From Thelephora terrestris (taxonomy: Eukaryota; Basidiomycota; Agaricomycetes; Thelephorales; Thelephoraceae): a stretch of 64,000 bases of DNA. The stretch spans positions 744,001 through 808,000 of the forward strand of contig WIUZ02000004.1 of assembly GCA_015956445.1 (NCBI GenBank). Direction: 5' to 3'. This document shows positions 50,801 through 63,223 of the stretch, piece after piece; the stretch's first letter is position 1, and the number at the start of each line of letters is the position of its first letter. The notes beneath the pieces were generated by a model. It was not told the origin of the DNA, ran no database searches, and saw only the letters and a program-made list of their open reading frames with translations. A program made the position numbers and the translations under genes.

Positions 50801-52652
50801 GCTCTCCTCATCCTCGGAACTATCCTCTCGGATCGTCAGCTTGTCCAAAGCCTTCCCCCACTTCACCAGTAATGAGGCAAGAGACTTCACTTCCGCCTGC
50901 CGCTTCTCCCAATCTGACAGCTTCTTTCCGGCAATACGTTCTGAAACGTCATCCTCCCAAACACCCTTGACGAAGCCACTGACACCCTTCCGTATCCTTG
51001 GGTCCTCGTCGTATATCAAAAGGCAAAGCTTCTCCCTCTGGTCATCCTCCAATAAACCATGACGATCAATAGACCTGAGAACTTGGATTACGGAAACTCG
51101 AACGGAGACGTCGACATCGGAAGTGGCCATTTGTATGATCCGCGCCTTGAACCTACTCGTAAAACTCTGGAGAGAGCTGATGTGGTCCTCCTGTTCGTAG
51201 GCATCTTCAAGGGCCCTGACAGCCTCTAGCCTGACGTGCATATTTTCGTCCGAAAATACCCAGCCAATATAACGGAGGTAGGTGGAATCCAAAAAGTGAC
51301 TAGGGTGTTTCTGAAACCAGTTCCCCAAGGCGTGGACACATTCCATGCGGATTGCCCAATCTGTGTCTCGATACCTCAGCATAAAGACCCTAGCCATTGC
51401 AAATAAGTGACAAGTAGGTAAGCGTGCGGCGCACGTACCCGTCCACGAAATCTTTCAAGTACTCAGCAACTTTCGTTCGTTTCTCCCGTATTGCGTTCGC
51501 CTTGGCATCCAGTTCCTTGCTTCCACCGGCTGCGCCCCCCTTTCTTTTCCTCTCCCCTTTCCGCTGCCGTGCGACGACTTCAGCCTCCTTCTCAACGGAG
51601 GCGGCAACATCTGCCAGTGCGGTCTGAATCTCGAGGGCGATAATGGTTGACGCGTGCCGGAAGCCACGAATTTGGGAGGAAGACATAGGAGTGACCCAGT
51701 ATTGTATGCACCGCATTAGCTCAGTGTTGTATAGCTGATCGGATTCCGCGGACGAGAATATTAGCCGTTCGAAAAACTCTGCGAGAGACTTGCGAAATTT
51801 CTTCAACATAGGGAGTTTAGAAGACATGGGGTATACCACCGAGCTATCGTCCTATCCACGGCAAAATGTTTAAATGGTCAGGTTATCGTGTCTGAACTCG
51901 AAGTACTCACGTTTTTCAGCGCCTCCGTCATGTCTTCCAAGACGTCTACGATTCCGTCGTAATCTGTGACCTGATCCGAGTTGACCGCGTTACTACAACC
52001 ACAACATCGTAGTATGGAGTTGATGAGTTCTGCGAGAGCGTGCTCCGGAGACTGCGTGAGTGATTCGAGGAAGTCTTCAATCGTGGTCTGGAGGTTCGCA
52101 GATGAATCCACGATAGCATCTGGGTAAGAAAGCTTAATGCCACTCGGGCCCAAAGGCACTGCCACGTACTAAAAAGTGGATTGTCTCCGCTAATGTGTGT
52201 GTCCTTCGCCAACTTCTCGGCATCGAACGGTTGTGCTATGTCCCCAGCTTTCGGTCTACGCGTCCGCTTAGTGGCCTTTGGCCCAATCTTCGCAGGTGCA
52301 GTCTTCTGGATCCTCGGTTTCTTCTGCGGAGGAGCCTTCGGTTTGAGCCTGGTTTTAGGGGTGGATGAAGTCTTGCGCTTCGGCTTGGCTTTCCGAGGCT
52401 CCTCCTCTTCCTCCTCCTCCTCTTCTACGTCCTGATCATCCGACTCAGAAGCAGGCTCAGGAGTGTCGCTATCAGATTCCTCGCCTCGCTTTCTCTTCTT
52501 CGTGTTGTCTGGAGGATCCTGAACACTGAGATACCAGTGCGTGAGAGGCGCGACGGTGAGTACGCACCTGAACCGAATCTCTCAACTTGTCTCTTGTCTC
52601 TCTGCGAGCGGCGCGGGGCAGCCGCAGCATCAGCCGCCTCCGTGTTAGACAT
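47873..52652 (-). CDS. SCC3: Cohesin subunit SCC3 / STAG
   Basis: HEAT-repeat subunit that binds the kleisin and helps load cohesin on chromatin. The start MSNTEAADAAAAPRRSQRDK (ATG 52652) leads into an acidic/basic disordered head (EEEEEEEEEPRKAKPKRK). Exons give the STAG domain (LQTTIEDFLESLTQSPEHAL, then LKKFRKSLAEFFERLIFSSA) and the stromalin conserved domain: ARVFMLRYRDTDWAIRMECV, HALGNWFQKHPSHFLDSTYL, RYIGWVFSDENMHVRLEAVR. A long helical HEAT region follows (SDVDVSVRVSVIQVLRSIDR, DEDPRIRKGVSGFVKGVWED, down to QVIIAALQD). The C-terminus is disordered with KRK/RKR basic motifs (GRRRKRKDAE, PSRKRPRVEGEDVEMND) ending VVRRKRLRA, as in other SCC3 proteins. About ten introns. Confidence 0.93.
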
Positions 52653-53905
52653 GATGGTGGATGCCTGAGATGTGGACGCGTTTGATGGTATTCCAAGCTT
52701 GCCCATGCGCGTCATGTGGGGACTTGGTCACGTGTGAATATCGATCGAGTCGGATCCGTAAGGGAACGCTAAAACTACGGTACTACCTACCCAATGCCAG
52801 TTCGCATCATGTACCTTGTCGAACCGATGGGATTGACACACGGGTGCGTTTTCTTCTAGATGGCTTTTGGGATTGTTTTTGTGGGGGTGAAAGGTGGGCC
52901 GGCTGGCGTCCATAACTCTCTTCTCTTTTCCCGAGCAGCCACACGCTTGCACTGCTTCTCGTTTGAAGATCGCTGGCCGCTTGCGGCTCGGGTTTGAGCA
53001 CGACTACCGCTCGTCAGACACATATGGCCGTTCTAATGCCCGCATCCCGCAGATTCCAGCTATCTCTGCCTGGAAGCGGGACGCCGCCGCCGGCTTGGGG
53101 TGAGAGAAAGGCAGTTCGCTCTTGCTCCTTCAATCCCTCATTCCTACGAGCGCCGCCTCGATTCCTCGGAGACCGTTACGTTAATCTGTCATAAATCCTT
53201 TCGCCTCGCATCGGAAACGGCGAGTACTAGTAAGTTCCCGCGCATGAGGGCAACCTTCCAGTTTCGTGATCTCGCGCCTCATTCCCTTAGATAAAACGGA
53301 GACATGCCTGCTGCCGACTGTGCCTGGGCCACGTTTTATCCGCTTGCTTTTCCGCAGCATGTACCATCTGCCGGGCTTCACATGAACTCTCGGAAAGAGG
53401 GGGCATCCTTCCCCCGTTCCCCATGCTCTCGGTTATGCTGGGCGAAGTGGATTATATTACAGCGACGTTTTGGCCCCTCAGAAACGCGTTTCTGATACAT
53501 GGTGAAGGCGGCTCAACAAGGAGCCGATAAGGTTGTCGATGTCTCACCCCTCTCTCGAGGGGCGGAGCAGAAATGGCTAAGAACACGATCCATCCAGAGC
53601 TTACCGTTCGAGACAAATTAGGTCAAAATAAATGCATCCCATCCTGATTAGAGCCGCGCTTTGATTGGTCTCCCGCGACGGAGCCCGTTGAAACGTCACA
53701 TCAAACTTGGTTACTGGTCCTTCCAGTCCCCTCCAGCCCCCCATCTCGGCTACGTGGTGCTTCCGCGACGCCTACACTTTGATGCAGATTGCGAGTCGCG
53801 GGTCTGATTTTAATTGATTATCTAGAAATACCGTGCAAGGCACATAATGCTACATGGTTACATGGAGATATCTCTGTCAAGGCCGATAACCGACATCACA
53901 GAAAC
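52653..53905. other. Longest gene-free stretch of the window
   Basis: About 1.25 kb between the SCC3 start and the kinase 3' end. Several frames of 60-84 codons occur on both strands, but none has a good splice structure, repeat, signal peptide or family motif. No tRNA cloverleaf was found by eye. It may hold the SCC3 promoter and an untranslated RNA; nothing can be shown. Confidence 0.4.
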
Positions 53906-56417
53906 TCAGACGAATTTCCATTCGTCACTCAGCAAACTCTGAAGTTGGCCGTAGGTTGACAGATCAAAGCCTTCCTCCACCATCAGTCTCCCAAGGTCGA
54001 TGAAAGAGCGCTCGAATGGCGGGGATAGGTGGTAATTGCCAGTGGGATTGAAGGCGACGCTATTGTTTACCTTTGCTTGTTGGGTGCGGGAAGGGACGGC
54101 GGCTGGCCCTTTATTTTCTGTATCCTGAGAGATCTCTTCGACGATATCCGAGGTAGACGGAGGGATTTTTTCTTCCTCGTCGTTCCCTTCATCTGCATCC
54201 TCCAGAGGATGCGAGAGGGCCAGCGCTGGAGTATCGAAGACATCGTATCCCTTGTTCGTTATCTTGGCGGAACAGTCAGAAAATGCTAGGGTTATCTCAG
54301 CTCAGATGTCCTTTTCCTGACAGAAATGTTAATGAAACCCACGAGCTGTGAACCGCCCCTTCTCAATCTTGCGCCAACTTCTCATCGAGCTGGAGTGTCC
54401 GAGGTTAGTACGTAAGATGGTACGCGAGGTAATTTCACTCACAAAAGCTCAAAATAAGGGTGCTTGCGCACGGTTTGATCGTTAAGGCGATTATTAGGAT
54501 TTGTCAAGAGCAACTTTGTGACGCGTATCAGAACTCTGCGGTTGGTAGCGGGTTACGGACTCACCTCGGTTACAAAATTGCGGAACTCTGTAGGGCCATT
54601 TAGGTTGTTCCATGCGTGAACAGGACCCCGACGGATCATTTGCACAGCGGTGGTTTTGTTCGGAGCGGGTGGCATGAGATGCTAATCAACAGGATTCAGA
54701 GCGTGAACGTGACACAGGGACCAGGGACATGAAATACCTGTCCGGTTGAGAGGAAGAATAGCGTAGCACCAAGGCTATACCAATCCACGCCTATGTGGGA
54801 TGATAAACAGATGGTAGCACGGTACTGAGAAGGTACGCACTTTCATCATAATAGGCAACGCCGTGGGCGTCGTACATGAACAATTCGGGCGCAGAGTATT
54901 CGATGTCAGCGATAAGGTCTTGTTCCCGTTGATGACGAGAGAGTCTCTGTCCTGGGCGGAGGAATTGAGAACCTCCGAAGTCACCAATTCGAATGTGACC
55001 ATCGTTGCCAACAAAAACGTTATCCGGCTTGATGTCGTGATGGACGATGCCCAACGAGTGGAGTTTGCGCAATCCCGCGGTCTAGATAGGGGTAAGAAAC
55101 GAAATTGTTGTCGCGAAGGAGCACGCACGAGCTCTACCGCGACCAACTTCATCCTGTTCTCTCCCAAATGAGTTGCCCAAGGGGTAAGGTCACCCATCTC
55201 GCAAAATTCCTGTAATATTTTTGTTCAGGCGAAAGGGAAAAAAATAAGTAGCGTCCAAAGGCTGCGTACCGTGACATGGTAGAGTGCTTTTTCATCTTTC
55301 CATGCCCAGAGATTCACTTCCTTGGACGGGCCCTGTAGGTATGGCGTCCTGTCCTTTCCCTCCCGCCTCAATACTTCCAAGACCTTCCACTCGTTAAGAA
55401 GGAACGTCGCGTGTTTGCGATTTGCCAAGGTGCCTCGCCTCGTTGCTTTGATTATATGAAGGGTGCCAGTGGACTGATAGTACGCTGGTAAAATACATGT
55501 CCTTCGGTTGTGATGGAAGGGCGACGGTAGAAGCAAACGCCAGCCCTCGGCGGCCTGAGCGCTGGGCCTGAGGACGACCTCACCTCGCTTGCTGTCACGG
55601 TGCTTGGCTCTGTGGTTCTGTTTTCCTAACAGCAGTGGTGCTTGGGATGAATTTGGCTTCCCCAGTAATTTCGACTTGATGGAGGAAACCCAAGATGGTA
55701 GCTTCCCGGTAATGGGGTCGACGGGTGTCTTTCGTTTAAGCTCAATGTCGGCGATGAACTCATCGTGCGGCGCGTTGTACGGAGTTTCCATTCCAGAATA
55801 GCCGCGTGGTGGGGGTCGACGAGAGGTACTGAGTTCAGGAATTGGTTCAATAGGGTGGGCGCGGGATTGCGATTGAGCCTGGGGTGTTTCACCAGATCCG
55901 GTGATTGGAGGGAGGGACCTTGGAATTACAGGAGCAAGGGTCGACATATGCATATAAGAGTGATCCACGCTAAACTGACGAGGCATTGTGTTAGAACCAG
56001 CCCCCATCTTTTGGTTATGATCAACAAAGAACTACGATAACTAGAGGAATAGCCACGAACGGTGAAGGTAGTCCAGGCGGGCGTGAAGGTTGTCTGAGAA
56101 ATGGGACCGCTCTCAGGAAATGGCACGCCCATAGTCATCCTCAAACTGTGGAGCGAAGAAAGTCTAGTCCCGAACTGGGAGCGACGTTTAATCATCTGCA
56201 ATCGTGGATCGATAGCGGCCGCAGATTGGGTAGGGGTATTGGGGATCCCGGACAGTCCGAGAACCCTGAGGTTGGCTTCGGGTGGAAGTGGGGTTTCATA
56301 GGATTCCGGAGATGCAGTCAGAGCTGTGGACTCAGGGAAGCGGACACCCCTGGATTTCACCTCCGAAGAAATTGGTGGGAGGGGGATGTTGCTTAGCCCA
56401 GCTGGTGGAGGATGCAT
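53906..56417 (-). CDS. Divergent protein kinase (HHD catalytic loop)
   Basis: From MHPPPAGLSNIPLPPISSEV (ATG 56417). A disordered Pro/Ser N-terminus precedes a kinase domain: small-lobe strands (RRTCILPAYYQSTGTLHIIK, ATFLLNEWKVLEVLRREGKD), the hinge/alpha-D region FCEMGDLTPWATHLGENRMK, LHSLGIVHHDIKPDNVFVG (catalytic loop with HHD instead of HRD but Asp and Lys kept), IRIGDFGGSQFL (DFG), IEYSAPELFMYD (APE), then VDWYSLGATLFFLSTGQ, PTEFRNFVTELLLTNPNNRL and NDQTVRKHPYF. After the kinase, exons with no ATG of their own give an acidic tail (YDVFDTPALALSHPLEDADE...) and a short conserved-looking end (FERSFIDLGRLMVEEGFDLS ... SDEWKFV) with the stop at 53906. The acceptor of the last intron (about 54300-54345) is inferred from phase. 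Substrate unknown. Confidence 0.8.
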
Positions 56418-56879
56418 CGTCTAGGGAGTGGTAGAGGTAAACGAGAGAGGGAGTTAGAGGAACGCACTGCCAGATACCAGGGTTATATACTTCCATAGGA
56501 CGTTACGCACGTCCTCAACACACCAGACTCAATCAATTGAAACATGTTTCCCAGTACGGCAAAGCATAAAAGGGTCGTGGTCATGTGGCGGTGGCAACCG
56601 ATATGCATCCGACGCGTAGGCTCGCCAGTCATCACATTCCGACCGTACGTTCAGGCTCAGAACAAAAAGATATGAGGGGATTTGAGGACTGGAAGGCCAT
56701 TGTTATCTCCTCGACTGTATTTCATCCGAATCGTTGTGGCCAATGGTGATGGATCGTGAGAAACACAGTGAACGCTGAACGGGAACGTCCAACACTGAAC
56801 ACAGCACGACCCTCGAGGCTTCACCAGTCCGCTCCTCTGTTCCCAACCAACCTCGTTCAGCTGAAGGGGGCGATGATAA
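56418..56879. other. Divergent promoter region between kinase and IRE1
   Basis: 462 bp separate two outward-facing genes. A TATA-like element lies at 56482-56489 for the minus-strand kinase. No unfolded-protein-response element was recognised for IRE1. Confidence 0.45.
56482..56489 (-). promoter_or_regulatory. TATA-like element of the kinase gene
   Basis: TATATAAC on the minus strand about 65-72 bp upstream of the ATG at 56417. Confidence 0.4.
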
Positions 56880-59800
56880 ATGGCGTTTGCCTACAGCACC
56901 CTCGCCATAGCCTTTGTCTTTCTTTCCATCGCCGCCCAATCCCTCGCAACGCTGACCCGACGGGAATTACACACCGCCTCTGGCCCTCAAAACAAGTACC
57001 CTCTCATCCCTCCCCTCGGAAGTCAGCACTATGGCAGCCAAGGTTCGGACGACTTGGAGCTCCTTGATATTGTGTTATTGGCATCCGTCGACGGCAACTT
57101 ACATGCACTCAACCGATCTTCTGGAGCCATACTCTGGTCCATGTCCTCACGCTCTCCCAATTCCCCATCCTCCCTCGCCCCGCTTGTGCGCACACAGCAG
57201 TCTGTCATTCTAGATGATGAAACCGACGACTCTCGACAAGAATACTACGTTATAGAACCACAATCCGGTGACATATATGTTATGACATCCAAGTCGGAAC
57301 CACTTCAACGCCTCCCGTTCTCGATGTCTACGCTCGTCGACATGACACCATTCAGACATTCTGGCGAGGAAGGCTCCAAAATTTTCATAGGAAGGAAGGA
57401 AACTTCATTGTTGTTGATTGAGTTGGAAACCGGTCGAATCAAACAAACGATAAGCTCTGAATGTCCCTGGAACGATTACGAGGACCCCTTTGGGGATTTG
57501 AAGGAAGCAGAGGAAGCGCTTGATTTTGACGAGCAAGAGGGTGCTAGACCTCCCAAACCACGCAAACCAACAGAAGTTTTTGTGGGGCGAACAGGTAAGC
57601 CTTCCACGCACCCCCACTCCCTTGGATCTGACGCACGGTAGACTACCATGTCACCATTCGTGCTAGCAAGCTTCCTGGAACTTCCACGCCACCGCCTGAG
57701 CAACACCTGTCGTTCTCCACCTATGGGCCAAACAATCAAGACAACGGTTATCAACTGCTCTACCGCAAGACCCCAGACAACGTGTATATCCAGCCTTCCT
57801 CCAACGGGATGGTCATGTCCTTCAGCATTCCACCGAATGAGCATGAACCTCCCAAACAGACAACTTGGATGTGGGGGATGTCCTTTCCAAAGCCCGTGTA
57901 GGTCGGCGCTTCCGTTGATGATACACGTGTCTAATTGAATTCATAGCGTTGCTGTGCTTGATGTGCTCAAAATTCATGGCCGGCACAGCCCAATAGTATT
58001 GCTCCAACCTAGTCCCCGCCTCCAGGATGTCTTCCCTCTCATGGATCTCTCCGACACCGTGAAGCTAAATCACCAACTCCCAAACCTCGATTCCGCTTAC
58101 GTCGAAGTCTTGGAAGAAACTGGCTCTCTTTTTGCGATGAGTTCGGATCATTTCCCTCTCGTGGCATTTGGTGACGCCAGTCCCAACTCTATACACCCTC
58201 TGATCGACCCTCCCCCTGGCACCCCTCTCCCCACGGGAGTAATCCACAAGTCGGTTGATGAAATCACCAAGGCCCGGAAACTTCGAGAACTTTGTGATAA
58301 TGGTTCCCTTGACCCGCGCTGTTTAATCGGAATCAGAAAGCTAGAATTATCCAGCAGATCCCGATCGAGTCGATTACTCGATGCCGCTCCGGTTATCCAG
58401 ATACCACAGCCAACCACGAGCGCGTTCCCCGTACCTTCCAAGATCGAAGGTCTGGGAGATAACAAATCCCTTGTGAATCTACTGCCGCCCTGGCCCAGTA
58501 CCCAAACACCTGGACAAAACTTGCAGTCCAACCTTCCATGGTGGTTGCTTGTCCCCTTGAGCACCGTCATCGGGTGGATTCTGATCGGCCGCAGGGGGCG
58601 GAAATCAACTAAGCATCACGATCCGTCACAATCTTCCAACGTTCCGCACGAAGGTGAAGAACGGGCAGCGTTGGTCAGTGCGATTGACCCGCAGCAACCT
58701 CCCGATCGGTTTGACGGGCCTGAGGCCAGCGATATACCCATCGTTGACGGTGATGCGCCCATCGAAGAAGCTGTAGCTCAGGAAGAAACCGTAGAATTGG
58801 GTAAGGGAGACCCAATGGCCACCCGGAAGAAGCCACTACGGAGGCGCAGGGGGAAGAAGAAAAAAGGTCCAAACCTTACCGCTACCGCGGATACCGACGA
58901 ACCGGAAGGCGAAGCTGAAACTGACGCTGCTTTTGACCCTGCTGAGGAGGATTCGGGCAATATTCAGCTCGTCCTCCCAACACGGGTCACCGCGGCCGCT
59001 CCGTCACCAGCGCTCATATTAAGCGATGAAATCCTTGGTATGTTACGGCTTCTGTGCTCCCCTTCGGCCTCTGATCACTTGCCTAGGTTTTGGCTCCCAC
59101 GGAACCGTGGTTTTCAAGGGCACACTGCAGGGCCGTGCCGTCGCCGTCAAACGGCTTCTCCAGGATTTCGTCACCTTGGCCACCCGAGAAGTCAGCGTCC
59201 TTGAGGAATCCGACGATCATCCCAATGTCATCCGGTACTTTTATCAAGAGGCTCAAGCAAATTTTCTCTACATTGCCATCGAACTGTGCCCTGCGTCCCT
59301 CGCTGACATTATCGAACGTCCGGATAACTTCAAGGAAATCGCTGTTGCATTTGACCCCAGACGCGCATTACGCCAGATTACATCCGGTCTTCGACACCTA
59401 CACGCCCTCAAAATCATTCACAGAGACATAAAACCACAGAACATAATGGTCTCCAGCGCGAAGAACGGTCAAAACCATAGGATGTTAATATCGGACTTTG
59501 GCTTATGCAAGCGGCTGGAGGTCGACCAGACGAGCTTCATGCCAACAGCTTTTGGAGCGATGGCTGCCGGAACGGTTGGGTGGAGGGCCCCTGAGATCCT
59601 CCGTGGAGAAGTCAGACTGGATGACTCGGACACATCGCAGTCATCGCGCGGTAGTGTTGCCACCTTGAACGGCAGCAACACGCCCTCCAGCAACTCTAAG
59701 CCCACGAAACTGACAAAGGCGGTGGATATCTTTGCTCTTGGTTGCCTCTTCTACTACTGCCTTACCGGAGGTAGTCACCCGTACGGTGATCGGTTTGAGA

Positions 59801-60474
59801 GGGAGGCCAACATCATGAAGAATCTCAAGAGTTTAGGGGGTCTCGAACACTTTGGAGAAGAGGGTACCGAGGGAACGGATTTAATCGGGCAGATGTTGGA
59901 CCCTCAAGCGTCCTTACGGTACTTCAGAAGATCTTTTACGTCATAAGACAATTCTGACCAGGTTTACAGCCCAGATACCACTTCATGCTTGGTACACCCT
60001 TTCTTCTGGGACGCAGAACGACGGTTGGCATTCTTGCAAGACGCCTCAGACAGGTTCGAGATCATGTGCCGAGAACCCCGGGAGAAGAATCTCGTTGCGC
60101 TTGAGACAAACGCTCAGAATGTAGTTGGCCAGGACTGGCGCGCGCGACTGGACAAGTCGTTCCAAGAGAACCTTGGAAAGTTCAGAAAGTACGATGGAAA
60201 GTCCGTGCAAGACCTCCTCCGAGCCCTGCGAAATAAGGTGAACAGGTTTTGGTGTTCTTTCTTTTACCATTATTAACAAATTATACAGAAACACCATTAC
60301 CAGGACCTTCCTGAGAATCTCCGGAGGCAACTACATCCTATGCCTCAAGGATATCTCGCGTACTTTACGCGCCGTTTCCCCCTACTACTCATGCACGTTC
60401 ACAGTGTTGTCGAATCTTCCTCTTTAAGAAGTGAAACGATGTTCAGGTCGTACTTTGACCTGAACGAACACTAA
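56880..60474 (+). CDS. IRE1: ER stress sensor IRE1 (kinase/endoribonuclease)
   Basis: Type I ER membrane protein that senses unfolded proteins and, in other fungi, splices HAC1/XBP1-type mRNA. Six exons or so, ~1,100 residues. Signal peptide MAFAYSTLAIAFVFLSIAAQ; lumenal beta-propeller-like domain (VLLASVDGNLHALNRSSGAI, EYYVIEPQSGDIYVM, KIFIGRKETSLLLIELETG, WTWG-like TTWMWGMSFPKPVVAVLDVL); membrane segment WWLLVPLSTVIGWILIG; basic linker (KKPLRRRRGKKKKG); kinase domain (LGFGSHGTVVFKG, VAVKRLLQDF, IIHRDIKPQNIMV, LISDFGLCKRL, GTVGWRAPEIL) and the KEN RNase domain (VHPFFWDAERRLAFLQDASD, LDKSFQENLGKFRKYDGKSV, DLLRALRNKKHHYQDLPENL, YFTRRFPLLLMHVHSVV). The Arg-Asn pair and downstream His of the RNase site are present. 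It has a Ser-rich kinase insert (DDSDTSQSSRGSVATLNGSN). Confidence 0.96.
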
Positions 60475-60801
60475 TCTACCTCTAGTGCTTCCGCGTTTCC
60501 CTTGGCGTCCTCCGTGTTTTCGTGCCCTTGCTTTCGGTTCACACGCAGTTTTATTATCACTATATCAATGTATCGTATATATATTCGCTCTGTTGTATAT
60601 CCCTAGTGCAATTCACCTTCTTCTCTTTACATAGTCTAATATCGGTTCCCTCCGGCCCCCACTCCGGCGCTGATCGGTGATCCGTTGGCACCACCGAGCG
60701 CTTAAGCCTAAACCCCAGTACCCATCGGAACGGAGCATACTATAACCTTCGACGCCTGAATTCTCCGAGACCCACCACCTTCAACAACAAGGGGCCAGAC
60801 C
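60475..60801. other. Intergenic spacer, T-rich
   Basis: 327 bp containing pyrimidine-rich and TATATATA-like sequence around 60570-60600: the IRE1 3' end and the promoter of the aldehyde dehydrogenase gene. No gene is supported. Confidence 0.4.
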
Positions 60802-62746
60802 ATGCTTGCTTCCCGAGTTCTCTTTCGTGTTAGGACCACCTCTTCACGACAGTTGTCCACCAGAGCGGCTACCATCCTGAATGCCTTGGATTTACCAACG
60901 AACACTGAGATTCCGGGGGTTTACGACGGAGCTTGGAGAGGTTCAGGTGATCTACTCGAAAGTAAATGCCCCACGACTGGCGAGGTTCTGGGCAGGGTGA
61001 AGATGGTGTGCCAGTCTTCGGGGTTGGAGTGCGCGGTCCGAAGCTAACTGCCGTTCAACTTTCCGTAGGCATCCCCAAAAGAGCTGCATGAGGTCCTCGA
61101 TAAAACGCGAGAAGCTTACCGCTACATTCGTAGCGTACCCGCGCCAAAACGAGGGGAGATTCTCAGGCAGGTCCGAGAAGCACTCGCTGCTAAGGTAATC
61201 GCTTGTATGCACTTGCTTTCTGCTTTTTCCCTCTGCTAACGATAACCAGCGAGATGAGCTCGGTGCACTTGTTTCTTTGGAGATGGGAAAAATTAAAACG
61301 GAAGGTCAGGGTGAAGTGCAAGAGTTTGTTGACATTGTAAGCTCATCTCCTACACCCACCTTGTTAGATCCACTTTTGAGGTGTTATTTAGTGTGACTAC
61401 GCTGTCGGTTTATCGAGAATGATGAACGGAAGGGTCGTCGCCTCAGAACGGCCTGGTCACTCGATCTTGGAAGGTATGCTGCCTATAATCCGCCTATGAG
61501 ACATAGGCTCAAAAACCCAATTCTCTTCAAAGTCGCAAACCCTCTTGGGGTTGTCTCGGTGTTGACCGCTTTCAACTTCCCAGTAGCCGTCTATGGATGG
61601 AATTTTGCACTGTCTTTTGCTGCTGGGAATGCCACCATCTGGAAGCCTTCGGAGACTACTCCTCTGTGCGCTGTGGCGGTGACGAAGATCATCGCTCAGA
61701 TGCTGGAAAAGAATGGGATTCCCGGTGCGGTATCAGCCCTTGTTACCGGTGACAAGTGCACTGGAGAAGCCATCACGGAGAGCAGGGATGTGGATTTGGG
61801 TCAGTATTTCCGCCCCTAACTTTGGGATCCTAACTTGCAACTCGGTTCCAGTCTCTTTCACCGGTAGTGAGCACGTTGGCCGCATCGTCGGCAAGACCGT
61901 TCAATCCCGTTTTGGCAAAGTACTCCTTGAGCTTGGCGGAAATAACGGTACGCACCAAATGAAGCGGCCCCCATCACCCTCCATCCCTAATCGTTTGCCG
62001 TAGCCTCCATCATCATGCCCGATGCCGACATGAACTTGGCACTCCCTGCCGTGTTCTTTGGTGCAATCGGCACGGCAGGCCAACGCTGCACATCGACACG
62101 CAGACTGTACCTCCACAGGTCGATTGCCGACGAGTTCCTGACCAAACTTCGGAGACTCTACTCTACCGTCCGTGTTGGTGACCCTTTGGCCGATAGCACC
62201 CTCCTCGGGCCACTTCACACCACCAAGGCTGTCGAGACGTACGCTGCCGCTATTGGCCATCTCCGTTCCATTGGAGCAGAGATCATCACAGGCGGTGAGA
62301 GGTACTTGGACTCGCCTCTGGACCAAGGAAACTTCGTGCAACCCACAATTTCCATTCCGAAATCCGCCAATCCCGCGGACAAGATCTGGCGAACGGAGAC
62401 CTTCGCTCCCGTCTTGAACGTTGGAATCTTCGATGAACTCGAACAGGCCATCGAGTGGAATAACAATGTACCACAGGGCCTGTCGAGTAGTCTGTGGACG
62501 AGGGACATCAGAAATGTCGGGAAGTGGATCGGGCCCGCTGGCTCTGACGCGGGCATTGTCAACGTTAACGTCGGCACGAGCGGAGCTGAAATTGGCGCCG
62601 CTTTCGGCGGAAACAAGAGCACTGGATGGGGTCGCGAGTCAGGAGGAGATGCTTGGAAACAGTACGTTCGTTGGAGTGCTTGCACTATCAACTTCTCGGA
62701 CGCCGCTCCTTTGGCTCAGGGAGTCGATTTCTCCATCGACACGTAA
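60802..62746 (+). CDS. Aldehyde dehydrogenase, ALDH7A1/antiquitin type
   Basis: NAD-dependent oxidation of semialdehydes; the animal and plant relatives act on alpha-aminoadipic semialdehyde in lysine breakdown, so that substrate is inferred. The N-terminus [20 protein letters not shown] is a good mitochondrial leader. About seven exons. Motifs: [80 protein letters not shown] (cofactor Lys), [29 protein letters not shown] (general-base Glu), [18 protein letters not shown] (catalytic Cys), QPTISI...[12 protein letters not shown], and the family-7 end [15 protein letters not shown]...[19 protein letters not shown] then [17 protein letters not shown]. That last block separates ALDH7 from other ALDHs. 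Confidence 0.93.
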
Positions 62747-63223
62747 GCGTTGGGCCTTTTCCCGAGATATCTCGCCTTAAATATTGGACCTACGTCCCTA
62801 AACAATTTGATCGCGTCATGTCCAAATGAACGATAATCTTGCCTTCAATCCATACGTACACCTTCGGAAATGATCATGGCAGGCGCGCATTCCTCGGCCC
62901 GGGGGGGGACTGAATCTGCTCGTGTCATCCAATGAGAGGTTACCGACTAGCCTTACAATGAATTCAAATCACAGGGTCCTCCTACGTTTATGGAACGCCT
63001 CGCAAGGTCTTCGAACAAGTAATTCAACATGTCAAGCTTCAAGTGGCACCCTCATCGATATTCGATGACCTTACGATATCGCGGTCATTGTGCAGGGTTA
63101 CTGAAGATTGCTTCAAGTTTTTGTTTGAGCACATTGGCGGACACCCATGGGTTTGATACTGAGAATGACGTTAAATTTCATTCTTATAAGAACAAGAAAA
63201 CAATACAGTAGCCCAGTGCCGCG
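62747..63223. other. Convergent intergenic region
   Basis: 477 bp between convergent 3' ends. A run of nine G lies at about 62900-62910. Nothing else is recognised. Confidence 0.4.
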
